A model generated the notes under the pieces. It had not been told where the DNA came from. It made no database searches and worked only from the letters and a program-made list of their open reading frames with translations. From NCBI GenBank assembly GCA_944472135.2, contig OX235263.1:90118721-90182720 (forward strand): DNA of 64,000 nucleotides, given 5' to 3'. Below, piece by piece: positions 34,001 to 49,200 of the stretch. This DNA is from Trichobilharzia regenti (Eukaryota > Platyhelminthes > Trematoda > Strigeidida > Schistosomatidae). Both the position numbers and the translations under genes were made by a program. Position 1 is the first letter of the stretch. The number at the start of each line of letters is the position of its first letter.

Positions 34001-37000
34001 TTGCTTACACTAATTAATTCATATTTATCGATTAAATCTATCCTGTTTATAAGTGAAGTGACCTAAATTTTGCAGGTGGTACCTCAACCTCACCCCACCT
34101 CAAACTGCCCCGCTCTGTACGTAAAATGAAATGACAGACTAGTAATTTTAGAATAGTAATATAACTTTCTTGATTAATCACCGATTTTGTATTTTGAACT
34201 CCTATAGTCGACCAATTATTTGTCATTGTCATTAGATTGCCCTTGTAATTCTTATGTGTAAAGATGATAACAATCAATCAAAACAGTTCATAAGCTGTGG
34301 TCTATTGGTCTAGATGCCAGATGTGTCAATATTTATTTATTTTATTTTGATTATAGCTTGATTCCGCATTAGTACTTTTGGTACTAGTATGCAGTTTTCA
34401 TCATGTGATGTCGGTAGCCCAAATTTCGCAGGCCGATCATTATTGGCTATTGAATGATTAACATTCTGGTTATAAGAGAAATTCACATACGAAATCTCAA
34501 TAAGGCAATTTAAATAACTTCTGAATTTTCCAACCCCAAAAGCACATCCCTAACACACTTTTTTTATTCTTTTACGTCCCCTGTGGAACATAAGGCTTCA
34601 AGCTAGAGGCTTGAAGTTTCGATAGTAGTGGTGTTTATTTTTACCGGGTGGAGTTGCTAGCCTCATGTGTCCAACCTTCTCGCTTTACTAGCCTTATTAC
34701 TGTCTTAGCGAGGTAAATGAGTGCGTTAGCCAAGGATCCGACCCCGGACCACTTACGTGGTTGGCCACCGACGGTTTTCACACTATTTAGTTTTGTTTTT
34801 ATTGACCCAAGGTTTGTTTAAAATAAGTGGAAACGTAGTCACTCCATGAAATAATGACATGAGATGAAGAATAATTGTGTTATTGCATCATAATGTGGAT
34901 TTCAGTCAATGTATCTGAGCTTCGAGTCCGAGGTCACCTACTCCAACCTGGGCAACTCTGTGGTATCATCAGTCCTCAGACAATATACCTGACTTATAAC
35001 CTAGTACATGACAAGTGCATTCCAAGTACCTGAATTCTCACCAGCATTAGGACAGTGCAAAAACTGCTTTATAATAGACACATCTTTTGTTGGACAGCTA
35101 TCAGACTGTTTTCGTAAAGCACAAAAGGCTACAAATAGGGATGAATCCATTGGCCTTAGATTTGAAGCCAGTATGGCTATTGGGATGTAGTCCGTTTGTT
35201 GTTTTTCTATTATCAAAGAAGTAACATTTTAGAAGACTGTTTACCCGTTCCCTATGTCACTCTGTAGCTTTGTTTTTTTCTCTCTGCTATTGTGTATTAT
35301 CTGTCTCTTAAGTATATATTTCAGTGTCGTTATCCAATAGGAAGCCCTATATTTTTCAATTAATACTTATAACCGGACAGTTCTGTTACTGGTTGTTTTG
35401 ATGAAGGTTGATCGATTAGGAGTAAGATCCGAAATATCTAAGTCGTATATATATATATATATATATATAAAGCTTGTATGTCTTTTGAGGGATGAATTGC
35501 CTCTGCTTATTATTATTATTGCTCCCTTGAGTTCCTAGTGGAACATAGGGCTTCAACTGCACGTCTCCACTTGCTTCTGTCTTCCTTCTGCTGTACTTTT
35601 CACCTGCATCCATGTTAGTCCATACTGTTTCAACTCCTCTTCACACGATCTCCTCCATGTCACCCTTGCACTGACGTCCTACTCACCGCTTCCCTTTCGG
35701 CCTGGTTCCACTCGAGAGCTTGACGCGTGATGTCACCCAGCGGTCTCCTCAGCCGTGAGTGTCCAATCCATCTCCTGTTTCTCCTGCATATTTGTTGGTT
35801 GGCGATTGGTTCTTGTTTTGTTTGTTCCCATAGTTCCTTGTTGGTGATTCTTTCCGGCCCGGCCATCTGATCTTCAGTATAGAGCCAGCGAAGACAGTTG
35901 TTGGTTGATGAAGCTCTCCAATAGGCTGTTGGAAATATTCTTTGTGACCCACCCGACAAGTTTCTGATCTGTATAGAAGAACTGACTTGACGTTGTTTGT
36001 ATTGAAAAACCGACTGGATTTTGTTGTTGATGCTGAGTTGGGTGACGAAGATTTCCAGATTGGTTTCAGGTTGGTTGATGAATGTGTTTCTAGCCTTCCC
36101 GATTCTCACTCGATTTGACATCCTCGTCTGTTCCTACTGCCTTTAGTTGAGAGACAATGCTCCCTAGATGATAAGTGAATGAAGTAACCTCTTTCAAATC
36201 CCTCCCATTGATGGTGATTGGCGCTGGATGTTGCTGCCGTTGTTGTTGTTGGTTGGTTATTTTCATCACCTCCGTCTTGTCTATGTTCACTTGGAGTCCT
36301 GTTTTCGCCGGCTGCTTCTTCGACCAGTTTGTCGGTCTGTTTTCGCTTGTAAGTCTTCGATTTTGTGTGACATCAAACATAAATCATCCACGCGCGAAAT
36401 CCAGGTCTTCTAGGTTCTTCGAGTCGGTCCAGGATATTCCTGTCTTCTCGTTTCCCACTGTCTGTCGCATAATCCAGTCCACCACATTTAGGAATATCAT
36501 TGGTGATAGTAAGCACCCTTGTCTGACTCCTGTGTTTACTCCAAAGCCTCACTGAGTTTTCCGTTGTGGATCACTTGACATGTGCCCGTAGTACTGGAGT
36601 ACTGCGGCGTACCCCAAATATTCATCAATCTTATTCAACAGCTGTGCGACAACGCACATGTCAAGTGATCCACAACGGAAAACTCAGCGAGGCGTCTGCT
36701 TATGGTGCTTAGAATTAACCGCACACTTGAGTGAAGCCCAATGTAATTATTTTATGTGTACAAATCATATTTCTGTATGGGGAAAAACACGTTTAATTCT
36801 ATTATGGATAAAATGTCATTTTGATAAAGTCACACACAGAGTGTTGTTATACAGTAGTAATATTTGCTACTGATGAAAACACGTTTTGATCACAAATTAT
36901 TACTGCTCATGATTTCATATGAAGTCATTCACTCACACAGCTTTCTGGCTTCATTTTTGTACGTGAGTAAAAATTGATGATTAGACATTTGAATAAAAAT

Positions 37001-40000
37001 CAATATAAGATAAGATAAAGTATATTCGGAATCAATTTTAGTGTTATCAATAAAATGTTATAGGATGGGAAAACAGAACATATCTTTAGCTTCTTGACAC
37101 ATGTAAACTCACTATTAAAGGGATTAAAATTCACATTTGAATCGGAAAATAAACAAGGAGAATTAGCTATGATGTTAGATTGTAAAATAAAACGAATAGA
37201 AGGAGGTAGACTGCACACTAGCGTTTATAAAAAGCCAACGCATTCATTTCATCCGTTAACTGTCTGTGAAGGCAGGCTTAGTTAAATGCCTGTCTAGCAA
37301 ACCGAGCAATAGCACTAAGTAGCACGACAAAAAACTTTAATGATGAAATAAAACAGATAGAAGAAGAGGCGTTGGTGTCAAACAACTATTCTATCCTATT
37401 CATTAGGAAGATCAGGAAAGGTCAAAAGCAAAATAAAAATAATGGGGAAACTAATAATGATAACATAAAATAAGAGAGAATACAAGGGATCTACAGATTC
37501 ACCACATAAACAGGGAGGAAACATCTGAGACTCTACGTAGGATTCTCAGTAAAGCAAGAATTGGAGTGTCATTTAAACCTACAAATTCACTAAGTTGGCT
37601 AAAAGACTCAGTGGACCCAATTGGACAAAATAATATAATTTACAAAGTACCTTGTAATGACTGATTTAAGTCAACTACATAGGTCGAACCAGTAGGTCGG
37701 GGGTAGTCAGATTGTCAGAGCATAAGAATATGGATAAGGTTAGAACGATTGAGCCCACGAAGATAAGTAATTTAGAAAAAAAACTCAACGATCGCACTGC
37801 ATGCATTAACACATGATAGGGTGGGACAGGGTTAACATTCTAAAAAGTCAGATAGGTAGGTGAAGAGAGAGAGAGAGGTTGATTACTGAATCCTTGTTCA
37901 TCGGTTCTACACCCCAACACATCCGAAATAGAGAAGTGTCTCAACGCAAATACCAGAGATATGAAAGATATTATTACAACCAGTCAAATCTGAGGATAAT
38001 AAATAGTGTTAAAGTGTATTTCAATTTACATTATAACATTCTCACAAGTTATTTACTTATTTTTCTATAAAAACATTTTATTGTGTTTTGTTGATAACAC
38101 TGATATTATTTTCGAATGTACTTTATCTTCCTTTCTATTTCACGCATGTCTAATATTGATTTTTTTTATTCAAATGAGTAATCATCACTTTTTACACATG
38201 TATATAAATGAAGCAAGAAAGTTATGTGAGTGAGTGACTTGATATGAGATCATGAAGACTAATGAATTGTGTTCTAAATGTGGTTTTAGAGGCTGATGGT
38301 ATAGACGTTCGTGCACAGTACTGGGTATATTAACACAAGCTCCTTATACCGACAACTTCTAATGTATTTCAATCTCGCGTACCAAAGGCAAAGCAAAAGA
38401 CAGTATTTGATCGTCCAAATTACGCGATATATTTCGGGATCAAAATGAGTTGTTAGACGAACGCTTAACTGGCTAGTGATCGTGCACATGACACGACGGG
38501 GATGCTTGACCGAAAGCCTTCAGTTAAACAAGTCGACTTAAACTCTAAGAGTCAGCATCCGATGTTCACTGAGGATTCCTATGGTCAATAGTTTTGGGGA
38601 ATTATTTACCGCTACATGATCATCAGTTAATATTACTGTATAACACTGTATGATTTTATCAAAATAAAATTTTATCGATAATAATGGAGTTATATTCTAC
38701 CACCGCAGTGCCCAAGTTTTATTCTTAAATCACAAGACGCGTTTCTGTACAAAAATTTATTTATTTATTTACTTTTGTCTTTTCTTTTTGAATCTAGATG
38801 ATGAAGGGAATGGACTGTGCCTACAAGGCGTAGTAATCTGTGTAGCAAAACACTTAAGTTCACGTCAAGTGGAACTGAATGGAATTGTAAGAAGATTAGG
38901 CGGAGATTTTAAATGGACATATAATTCTCAGGTATGCATTTCTGTGAAAAGTATAAGTTCACTCTTAAAATAACTATAAAATCATTTTAAGTTAAAGTTG
39001 GCTATCCCAATATTGTCTCTATTATGCATTTCTTCTACTTTCTTCTCTTGCTTTGTGTGCTACATGGAGGGAGTGTGGAAACTTGAACTGCCGCACATAT
39101 GTGCAAAGTTCTATGTCGAAAATAGACAGACAGACAGAGATTTGTAGCTCAGGTGGATGATTTTGATGTGGTTGTGTTCTCTGAGCTAGCTGGATAGTTA
39201 ATTTGCAAAGCTTTCATCGCCCTACTAGGCGACATCTTCAGCGCATATTTCAATTTGTGGAAGTGAGCTTATAGATTTCTCCACGAGTTTATTAATCATC
39301 TCTCCTGGTGACCTTGGACGTGATTGGTTATTTTTGTGTGTTTTCACACCTTCTAGGTTACCTAGATGCGCTGAAGATGTCGCCTAGTAGGGTGATGAAA
39401 GCTTTGCAAATTAACTATCCAGCTAGCTCAGAGAACATAACCACATAAAAAACCAGTACTGTATGAATTACAGGATTAAAAAAATCGATCCAGGTAACGT
39501 GAAGCGAATCAACTTCAACTAAGATTTTTCACAAAACCAACTAGGCTACTGAGTTTGAGGCATGTACCTAGCTAGCATGCTTACTTCTTACTATGTTTAA
39601 TGGATTCAAATGCTTTTGTGGACGACGGTTCTGTGCTCGGAAATAAGGGTGTAGATGAAAAGCATTAGTAGTAGTAGTAGTTTAGTACTGACACACCTTA
39701 TCGGAACAGATTATATCACAGGGGGGTAAGAATGGACTAATTTTTCTTTTCAATTATCTGTCTAGTGAGTACCTCATATATATCGTCAAAAGCAGCTAGG
39801 AGGTACTGAACTCTTCAACTGACGGGAACCCTAGCAGTTTGATGTTCGTGTCTGCGTTTATAAAACAATCAAGTACGGTCACGACTACTGCTTCTACTAC
39901 TCTGACATAACGTTGTACGTGGTTACATCCCAACCTGTAAGGTGTGACCTTCCACCTTGTATGTTTACATTCTCCATACCTTATTTATCAAATCGAATTT

Positions 40001-40098
40001 ACCTGATCCCTCTACCCTCGTAGTCTAACAATCGTACGAATGGGCTTTTTATCTCCTTAAAGTATCTGTTTTATAGATATCCAGGTCATAGAAACTAC

Positions 40099-40154
<56 letters not shown>

Positions 40155-43100
40155 TTCGACGTCTTTTCAGCATGATATAGAGGTGTCTTTGATACCCAAT
40201 TTCTCAAAAAAAGCTAGCCACGTAGGAAGATGTAGACTTCCTGACCGGTTTGGGTCCTCGGGACAATAAAAACCAATGAAGGCTGGAGACAATCGGTGAT
40301 ATGGCTCAAACTCATCGTTCTCAATGATGGCTGGCGCACATGCTTCCACTCCTTGTGACTTATAATACCCAATGAAACTATGTTGTTCTTCGTTATTACC
40401 ATTCATTTTGTCTCATATCCCTGTCTACTGTCTCTATTTTGCGTTTTTTTTTACTTTCTTCTCTGCTTTGTGTGCTGAGTAAAGTGTGGCGACTTGAACT
40501 GCTGTATATCGGTGCGAAGTTCTGTGTTGAAAACGGACAGATAGGCTTCGATCCCCGAACGACTCACTCCTTTACCTTGCTAAGCCAGTAGTAAGACTGG
40601 TAAAGAGGGAAGGTTGGGCGCATGAGCCTAGCAATCCCATCCCGTAAAATAGTTGAACACCACTGTTACCGAAACTTTAGGTCTATAGCTTGAAGCCCTA
40701 TGTTCCACTGGGAACGTAAAGGAATAAGAAAAAAAACATATATGGCAGAAATTGTTGGCTAACTATCCCTATCATTTCACGTTATTTATATTTTATTTTT
40801 TTGTATATAATACTTCAGATGTGTACGCATATGATCTCTGAAACCACACCAGAAGAAATCTGTTGCCCACCGACACCAATATCTGGTATGCTAGCTACAC
40901 CGGGTACCACAGGTGGTACAACAGGTCAGTCTGTTGTTTACGCTGATGTTACTGCTGCTAAACAAGATGGAAAGTTTCTTGTCAGTCCGAAATGGTTAAT
41001 TTCTTGTATGGAAGCTGGTAAAAGACTACCAGAGAATGATTTCCCTCCGACTAGTTTTGACGGGAAAACATCTGTTAACACATCTCCTGCAGCAGAACCT
41101 AAGGCGAAAACAGCACGAGTTGGTAAGATTATCCATTCACCAGTATTTTCTGTTAAATTTTGTTTTTATTTGTGTAATCTGTTGATTTTTTTTCGATGTA
41201 TCTCTATATCCCAGTGAGTGAAAGTGTTCTCATTGGATAAGGCTTTGGCGTTTGAAACAATTCTTGCCATGTTTCGAATCTCAGTGAGAAAACCATTATA
41301 CTTATTAGGTACATGCAGATGATGAGTCCCATGTGGGGACGAAATATGTGTTAATTATCGTCGGTTAAAATAAGGTCATCCTAATATCATGGTGTCATCA
41401 CAGCACCCGTACAATGAAACGACATGGCAACAGAGACCAAGCATTTAGACCAGTATAGTCCGAATTTCGTTGTTTGTGTTGAGGCGTAGTGCAGAAGATT
41501 TCCAATTTGGTTTCAGGTTGATGAAGACGTATCTTGTCTTCCCGATTCTGAAGACCTCGACATCTTCATCCGGTCCGCTGGCCTGTAGTTGAAACGATGC
41601 TTCCTAGATAAGTAAAGGAGGCGCCCTCTGTTAAGTCTCTCCCGTTGATGGTGATTGGTGCTGGTGTGGCGAGAGCAGGCCGTGAGAAAATATGAGCAAG
41701 GCTGATTCAACAACCAATCACAGCAAAGTTAACGTGGCAAAATATGATTCGCAGATACAGAACTCTATTTGTCGAGGAATCTCGAAACAACCAATCAGAA
41801 GCCTGCGTTTGTCTGCCTAACTTCTGATAAACAACCAATCAGATGACTGCGCTTGTCTACTTGCATAAGCTATAATAATGTATGTGAAATATGTATAAAT
41901 ACGTGTTGATATTCATAATAAAACGATCTGTTGCCTGGCCCTTGTCTTCTGTTGTTACACTGGTTGTTGTTGCTGGTGGTGGTGGCCGGTTATCTTCTTT
42001 ACCTCCGTCTTCTCTATGTTCACTAGGAGTCCGGTTTTCGCTGTCAGCCACTCTTGCCAGTTTGTTGGTTATCGCCTGTAAGTCTTGAAGCTCGCTCGAC
42101 ACTAGACATATGTCATCTGCGAAATCCAGACATTCCAGAGTCTTCTTATCGATCAGTGCAGAGTATTCCTGTCTTCTGACTTCCCACAATCTGAAGCATA
42201 ATCTAGTCGACCACAATTAAAAATATTATCAGTGATAATAGACAGTGCTGTCTTACTCTCGTGTTCACTTCTAACGACTCATTGAGTTCCCCGTTGTGGA
42301 CCACCTGACATTTGACATTGTCATATAGCCAGCTGTTGAATGAGATTGATAAAGACTTGAGGCACGCCGTAGCGTTGAAACAGTTTCCAAGTCTCTTCGC
42401 AGTCAACGCTGTCTGTTGAATGCCTTTTCGAAGTCGATGAAGTTGAGGTACATGTTTGACTGTCATTCTTTGTTCTGTTCGATTATGATGCATAGAGTTG
42501 CAATTTAATCCACACATGATTTTCTTTTCCTGAATAAAACTTTTTCCAAGAGGAGTTCTGCATCGAGAGCATCTTTTATTCTCCCCAGTATGACACAACT
42601 CAGTATTTTGTTTTACGTAGACAACAGCATGATTCCATACCAGTTCTTACAGAGACCTAAGTTTCCCTTTTTGGTAACTTGACAAGGTGGCCTTTCTTAC
42701 ACTCGGTAGTCATTTTCCCCTCCCTCCAAACTTTTTACAATAGTGGTACCAGCATATTTGTCTAAAAGGGAGACATATATATATATGCTCAACTTCCCCT
42801 AATGTTTTCTTTCTTTCATTGTTTTTGTGCTTCTTTTTAGCTTCAGTGAATCTTCTTGGAGATGTTAATCGTCGTCTTGAAATGATGATTGGTGGTGGTA
42901 ATAAGTGTAAATCCCTTCTGACTAATAATAATTGCCCTCAAAATGGAACTGCAGACACTGTCATCAAAGAGAATGTTCACTCAACAACTAACAATAACAA
43001 TAATATTAATGGTACTGATCAACAAATATTAAATACTGATTTATTAAATGAATTTGTACAAGATCATGGCTTGGAAAATGGTGATTTCATGAATTCACCA

Positions 43101-46100
43101 TTTCCAACTATTCCTATAGGTCAACGACGTATTCGAAGAAATCCACGTCGTGGAAAATACTCGAATTTACCTCATGCAGATATTAATAATACTTCTTATG
43201 ATTCAATGTATGATAATAATAATAATAATAATGATATGAATAATAATGATAATGACAAAAAAAGTTCTGATGCCAATGGTAATATTGATTTAATGCAAGG
43301 TGGCCAGATGATCACGGTAAGCAATACTTGGATTGTTTTGTATCAGATGTCATTTGCGATTCTTGACGCTTAGATTATGAGCTTACACCCAATTGTTCCT
43401 TATACGGTGAAGGCTTTGTCCGGATAATCAAACTGTTGAATCATTATTGTTATTATTATTATTGTTGTTATTGTTCCCTTGGGTTCTAAGTGGAACATAG
43501 CTTCAACAACACATCTCCACTTTTTTTAGATATTTTCTGCTGTCCTCTTCAGCTAGGCCCACCTGTTGTCTCTCATCTTTTTGTTGCACAATCTCCTCCA
43601 TATCATTCTAGGACAAGCTACTCTTTGTTTCCCATCCAGATTCCACTTAAGGGTGTGGCACGCGACGTCATTAGACAGTCTCCTCAGCATATTTCTAATC
43701 CATCCTTATTTCCTCCTACATATTTGTTGAACAATAGGTAATTAGTTTTTTTCCCCCGTACTTTCTGCCCATTTGATCCTCATTATGGAGCCAGTGATGA
43801 GGGCAGCTGTTCATAAAAGTCTACAATGGCCTATTGGAACTGATTTTTGTGACCTTTCTGTCTCTCTGTTTTCAGCATAGCACTTTGCACCGATATACAG
43901 CAGTTCAAGTCGCCACATTTTACTCAGCACACAAAGCAGAGAAGAAAGTAAAAAAAAATGCAAAATAGAGACAGTAGACAGGGATATGAGACAAAATGAA
44001 TAGTAATAACGAAGAACAACATAGTTTCATTGGGTATTATAAGTCACAAGGAGTGGATGCATGTGCGCCAGCCATCATTGAGAACGATGAGTTTGAGCCA
44101 TATCACCGATTGTCTCCAGCCTTCATTGGCTTTACTGTTCCGATGGCCCCATCCAGTCAGGAAGTCTACACCTTCCTAATTGACTGGCTTAAATTAACTG
44201 TTGTAGACTTTATTGGTTGATGAATCCATGTTTTGGTTTGACCACCACGTGCTAGCTCTTTTCCAACCTGATCCATCCTATGTCAGTCAGCTAACATTCC
44301 CCGTCAGTTGAGGAAGGCGATGATTAGGCACGCGTAACGCATATCCTAACCACCTCAGCAGGTGTAACCTCACGACCACCTCATCGATTCATTTTTCTTA
44401 GCCTAGCACTCGACGCCTAACCTCTATACTGCTCACCCTATTATACCATCACCTTGTAACAACAGAAGACAAGGGCCGGGCAGCAGATCGTTTATTAAGG
44501 AAATCAGCACGTATTTATATGTATTTCATGTACATTATTATAGCTTATTCCAGCAGACAAACACAGTCTTCTGATTGGTTGTTTCTTGCTCAAGGTTATT
44601 CTGTACTGCTTGAGACTGGTTTCTCAAAAAGTTAAGCCATATGTCTGCGAATCATATGTGCCCCCGTTAAGTCCGCTCTGATTGGTTGTTGAATCAGTCT
44701 TGTTCATATTTTCTAACGACCAATATAAGCGACCTAGACACTGACGTAAATTAATGTCTACCAGTTGGCTAGCAGCCTGCTCTCACCACAACCTAACACA
44801 GGAGATAGACCACAGGCGCCTATGATCAAAAACAGCTTGCTATGCTTTTCATGTCTTTCACCTTCAACGGCCCGGTCTCATAGCCAGCCATAAAGGATGG
44901 AGCGGACTGCTGAGCAGTACACATGGCCTTCGGTCGACAGTCAGTCGGATATCACGTCTATGCCAGAGACGACGTAAACTTGCATATGAGAAACTAACCT
45001 TCTGTATCCGTTCTGAGATTTTGTCAGCGATCAACCTGTTGGCGTTGGCTGATGGAAATTCTCAAATAAGTCAAGTGGTTAACACGCTCCACTAACCACT
45101 TCACTCCTGCCTATTTCTAAGCTAGGAGTCAATGTAGTTAGTCCTGTAGCATCATCTTACATTTGGCGGGAGCGAATCTTACGCCGAACATTCAAAGATT
45201 GCAGCTCAAGGTGTTCAGAAAACTCTACATTTTATCAGCGTCTCCACCTACAAGTAAACGGGATTATTCCGGGATAACAAGCCAATCCCTGAGTCTCTAA
45301 GGTTAATTTCATTAGTACATCTTGATGAAACTGAATAAAAATGGTGACAGTGGGCATCCGTGATGCACACCACTAGTTGTCACTACTTCAGATGATAACT
45401 CGCCGTAAGCTCTCACCTGATGCGCAGTGCAATTCCCTGACCCATATAGAAGAACCTACTGACCTAACATTAGTGTTGAAACTCCTAGTCTTTTTGATTA
45501 TACTGTGGAGTTCATTAGATTTCTAAGCCGATTTCAGATTGATGAAGGTCCCCCTTGTGGTTGAAACAATACTTCCTAGGTAATTTTAGGAAGTGACCTC
45601 TTTCAAGTTTCTTCCTGTTGATAGTGATCGGTGCTGGTTGTTGTTGCTGGTGGTGGTGGTTGGTTATTTTCATCACCTCCCTCTTCTTTATGTTCTTCAC
45701 CTGAAACCCTGTCTTGTGCGTTGAAGTTTCTGTAGCGCTTTGATTGATTTTCCGAAGTAGGGTATCTAGCCGCACTTACAACTCTGCTTCTTTTCTCGGC
45801 CTTAGGACTGGCTAATATACTTGGCGAGGTTGAACTGTCGAATCGCATCACTTAAATTCTGTATACAAAGTGGCTTTTACACACACACAGAAAGAGTGCA
45901 TGTGTTGTAGGATTGTCACAGGATTATTATCTAACAATATACTGTTATATTTCAAGGCAGTATAGTAAGTTTAGATTGATTGTACATACTACTAATTTGA
46001 TTTGATTAGTTGAAATCCCTCATACGAAACAGTTAGTGCCTATTGACCAAATCGATATGACCTAAACACCGTATGGTTGTTTCACTCGATTTTAGTAGAG

Positions 46101-46194
46101 TTCACCACCGCGTTCTATACAGATAGACACTCAGTTCAGAGAGTTTACTTTAATTCAAGCCAAGCAAGTTCAGGCTAGCTATTTGGACGAACTT

Positions 46195-46237
<43 letters not shown>

Positions 46238-49200
46238 GTCATTGGCAAATTGCACAACTTCACGTGGGAATTCATGACCATCATACCTGGACGAGGATGT
46301 AGTGATCATATATTGTACACTTCGACAGATTTTGGAACGTGGTCATACCTACTGGTCTCCAGTACTTGCCATATCACAGATTTCTTTGCTAATTGAAAAA
46401 AAATATTCAAATCACAATATACGGGTCATTTGTGATACCATAAATGATAATTGACAAAGCAGGCATACTAACCTGATAGTGTTAGTGCGGTAGTGAAGAT
46501 TGTGTCTCGTTGGTGGTTTAAGCACGTGGTTTTCAGTTAGTTGGTCGCTGATTTGACTCCCGCTTCAGCTCCTACTTCAGTTTGGGAAAGTGTATAGTAT
46601 CCTTAGCTTTCACTCAATAAGTGTGTGTGGCTCCTATTCTGGTACAAGAAGCACCTGTTCTACTTAACATTTAGTTATGTATATATCGATTATGTGCTTA
46701 TCACGTTCGAAAGTCACCTGCAGAATTAGGCGCAGTTCGCGTACAAAGTTATCAGTTAAAATAACAAGAGAAGGTGAACCATTTTGATGTGCTTGTGTTC
46801 TCTGAGCTGGATAGTTAATTTACGAAGCTTTCATTGCCCTACTTTCCAGGCAACATCCTCACTTCAGCGCAGACTTCAATTTAAAGTGGGCTTTAAGATT
46901 TCTCCACGAGTTTATTAGTCATCTCTCGTGGTGGGTGACTGTTATGTACTCGTCGCCAAATTATTGTTATGTACTGGTCGAGAATTTAATAGTCCTGACG
47001 CAAGAAGGACGGAAATCAGAAGACCACTAGGTTTGCGATGATACTTCTATTTTCCAAACACAAGGAGAATCAAAATGTCACACAAGTGTGTGAGCGAATA
47101 TTCCAAATGAACAAATCAATAGACAGTCTTAACATGATTGGCTAATTATAATGGAATATCGATCCATATATACATAGCAAATATAACAGACTGTCAAACA
47201 AACACACACATTATATGGATATATATCAGTGACTTTGAACGTGACTGGTTGTTTTTGTGTTTTCTCACCTAGGTTACTTGTATTGGAGCTGGTTGTTTCT
47301 TTTACTTGAACTTTTGACCCTTTGTGTATGAGGTTTCTTTCTTATCGGTTGATAAATTTTGTCTATTTCAATGTGTCTGTTGATTGATGATTCACTGGAA
47401 TACCAGGTGAGCTTCTAAAAATTCTCTGACTAGCATTCTTGGTGTTTCCTCTGTCTAATATTTAAACGTTGGCTGTACCAATCGAATTGATGTCCGTGGT
47501 TGTCTCTCTCCAGCGAGTGGTATGAGGGAGTGGATATTAAAAGACATAATATAAATACAGACAACCACGGCCATCAATTCGACTGGGACATCCAACGTTC
47601 AAATATTAGACAGAGAAAGCACCAAGAATGCTAGTCAGAGAATTTTAGAAGCCCACTTGGTATTCCAGTGAGTCATCAATCAATAGACACATCGAGATAG
47701 ACAAAATTTATCAACCGATAAGAAAGAGACCTCATACACAAAGGGTCAAAGTTCAAGCCAAAGAAACACTCAGTTCCAATACGAGTAACCTAGAAGGTGT
47801 GAAAACATACAAAAACAACCAATCACGTTTAAGGTCACCCACAACGGGAGATGACTAATAAACTCGTGGAGAAATCTTAAAGCCCACTTTAAATTGAAGT
47901 CTGCGCTGAAGTGAGGATGTTGCCTAGAAAGTAGGGCAATGAAAGCTTCGCAAATTAACTATCCAGCTCTGAGAACACAACCACATCAAAATCATCCACC
48001 TCAGCTATAAATCTTTTTTATCATATCTGAAATTGAACCATGTGATGAATGAATTGTTAAGATTTTTAATTGGTAATGAGACAACTTCCAAGTCGATCAG
48101 GGTCACATCGATAAGTACCTCTAAGATAATGAAATTAAATTATAAAAAGTGAAGACATACGCTATTTACACCATTGGTTGCATTCAATCCAGACTCTTGC
48201 ATAGCTGGCTGCATGAGACCGAACAGAATGTCTTTATTAATTAGTGGAATATACATCATCAACCTTCCTTTCACGGTTACATGTCGCCACAGTACTACTC
48301 GATCGACGCAATCAAATGCTACCTTCAAGTGATGAAATATATATCAGGTTTTAGACGCCGGTAAGTATGTGCCTATGTTCTAAGTGCTATCTAAGCGTGA
48401 AGATACGGTCAATACATCCACGTCCAGGTAGGTTATTGAAACCGTAGAAGACGAAAAACTAGATTAAAGGAATGTTTATTTAGAAATCGGTATCTCTGTA
48501 TTCCCAAATTATGTTTATATGTTATCTTCAACGCACCATTTGCGCACAGATCTTCGTGTTGTGGTACTTCTGGCCTTCCTTTGTATTGTGTTTCTTTCAC
48601 ATCTCCCATCATTCTCCACAATGCTGTACCACTTGCTTTCTCTGACATCAAATGTATCCCCCTGGTATTTGATGTTTTTTATTGCTGATGAACATCTCTG
48701 TGTATATATACTACTGACAAATCTTATAAGCAGCATTCAACACACTATGACAGTATGATGGTCATGTGAATTCTTCACCTAAAATTGTGTAATTTTTGCC
48801 AATGACAAATTCGATTCTATGTATTACTGGTTAGCTCAAGCAGCTAGACAGAAGTCCGTATGAACTCTTCTGAACTGAATCAATCCACATACTACAGGTA
48901 TTGCAAGTCTATTTCGTTTAGTTGTGTTCTCTTTGTGTTTAAGAAATACTAAGCGGTTTTTTTTCTCAACCTTTATTTTTTTTGAAGATAATGATGGTAT
49001 TGACATTTCTTTTCTGTTTTATTCACAGGTACGATGGAAGTATGATGATGATACTCCTGGTAAAACTACTACTAGTACTACTACCACTAATACTAATACT
49101 AGTGGCAGTACAAATAATACTGACGCATTGACTTTCAATCCGAACATTGAAATACAAAACCTTAACCAGGGTAACTTATCACACAGGTGAGTCGACATTG

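Noticed and set aside
38788..38797. Upstream ATG frame before exon 2
   Set aside because: The bases before 38798 read as a pyrimidine tract and AG acceptor, and the phase from exon 1 fits exactly at 38798.
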